This document shows positions 63,637-64,000 of a DNA stretch of 64,000 bases, piece after piece; position 1 is the first letter of the stretch; each line of letters opens with the position of its first letter. Made by a program: the position numbers and the translations under genes. Origin of the DNA: Sphingomonas sp. BAUL-RG-20F-R05-02 (GTDB lineage: Bacteria > Pseudomonadota > Alphaproteobacteria > Sphingomonadales > Sphingomonadaceae); NCBI RefSeq assembly GCF_022662305.1, contig NZ_JAKNQH010000004.1, positions 248,001-312,000 on the forward strand, given 5' to 3'. The notes beneath the pieces are model-generated. The model was not told where the DNA came from. It searched no databases and was given only the letters and a program-made list of their open reading frames with translations.

Positions 63637-63728
63637 ATCTCGATTTTCGATCGTCCCGAGCGACACGCCGCAGGGTACCTCGGCTTCGCTACGAACGGTC
63701 GGTCGAGCGACCTCGCTTACGCAGTTGG

Positions 63729-64000
63729 TTACGCCAGCACTTCGCCCGGCAGCAGTTCGGTGTCGATCATCGCCTGCATCGCGGCAGTGTAGCGCGGGCC
63801 GGCGATCGCGTGGATCGGGAACATTGCGTCGACCGCCGCCAGCGCCGCGGCCGGCACTGGCGTATCGAGCGTCGCGACGTCTTCTTCGATATGCGCGATG
63901 CTGCGCGTCCCCGGCAGCGCGATGACATGGTCCCCCCGCGACAGCACCCAGCCGAGCGCGAGTTGCGCCGGCGTCAGCCCGGCGTTCGCCGCCACCGCAT
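63729..64000 (-). CDS. Aldo/keto reductase, C-terminal part, cut by the window edge
   Basis: About 90 C-terminal residues are present; the gene continues beyond the right edge. ALGWVLSRGDHVIALPGTRS is the NADPH-binding region of the aldo/keto reductase family, followed by the normal end. The substrate is not known. Confidence 0.85.
   Translation of the reverse strand, partial: AVAANAGLTPAQLALGWVLSRGDHVIALPGTRSIAHIEEDVATLDTPVPAAALAAVDAMFPIHAIAGPRYTAAMQAMIDTELLPGEVLA

Overview
The window reads as an ordinary, gene-dense chromosomal segment of a high-G+C alphaproteobacterium, most likely a Sphingomonas-like member of the Sphingomonadales. Supporting signs are the protein styles (GroEL ending in a GGM tail, a CIRCE-controlled groESL, an OPT-family transporter, a TorF-type porin, an XrtA/PEP-CTERM regulatory set, an HWE/HisKA_2-type kinase), many ATGA/GTGA stop-start overlaps, and short intergenic gaps. 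I see no tRNA or rRNA gene, CRISPR array, insertion sequence, prophage or conjugative gene. No gene-free stretch exceeds 300 bases. The taxonomic call is inference from gene content, not from a marker comparison.

Layout, left to right. 0-2 kb: a divergent gene start at the edge, a LysR regulator and a MarR-acetyltransferase fusion. 2.2-4.3 kb: groEL and groES on the minus strand behind a CIRCE element. 4.4-10.8 kb: sppA, a GNAT acetyltransferase, ileS, lspA and a DUF3035/BamF-like lipoprotein, several overlapping. 10.8-14.4 kb: a TorF-type porin, a MetC-like enzyme with SseA, and queF. 14.5-19.3 kb: a two-domain glycosyltransferase with a GH130 enzyme, then a ParD-like protein with methionine aminopeptidase. 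19.3-26.8 kb: OPT transporter, lipid-kinase-like protein with a phosphoesterase, rplM-rpsI, an unknown protein coupled to heme A synthase, and a MerC-like protein. 27-29.9 kb: a frameshifted galU, a PPP-type phosphatase, a Fur/Zur-type regulator and a GNAT.

30-34.3 kb: dxs followed by a formaldehyde-detoxification set (adhC, a VOC protein, S-formylglutathione hydrolase). 34.4-39.5 kb: hemW, a CAP-domain lipoprotein, a Tat-exported class V aminotransferase, a sensor kinase and a DUF815 ATPase. 39.6-46.5 kb: an XrtA/PEP-CTERM-type minus-strand operon (sugar transferase, PrsK kinase, PrsR sigma-54 activator, TPR protein). 46.6-59.9 kb: a small membrane protein, the full glycogen operon glgP-glgB-glgC-glgA-pgm-glgX, and a MASE1-type sensor kinase. 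60-64 kb: a polyprenyl diphosphate synthase, a chorismate mutase, a pobR-pobA-like pair, and a truncated aldo/keto reductase at the right edge.

The genes form several clear functional units: protein folding (groESL under HrcA/CIRCE), envelope-protein processing (sppA, lspA, DUF3035), glycogen synthesis and breakdown, exopolysaccharide control (prs genes plus the phosphoglycosyl transferase), and formaldehyde oxidation. The points most worth a second look are a palindromic element inserted in frame inside ileS, the single-base frameshift in galU, the glycosyltransferase/GH130 pair, the toxin-less ParD-like protein sharing a promoter with map, and the PrsK/PrsR module with no exosortase nearby. 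I found no clearly new multi-gene system; most of the window is housekeeping.
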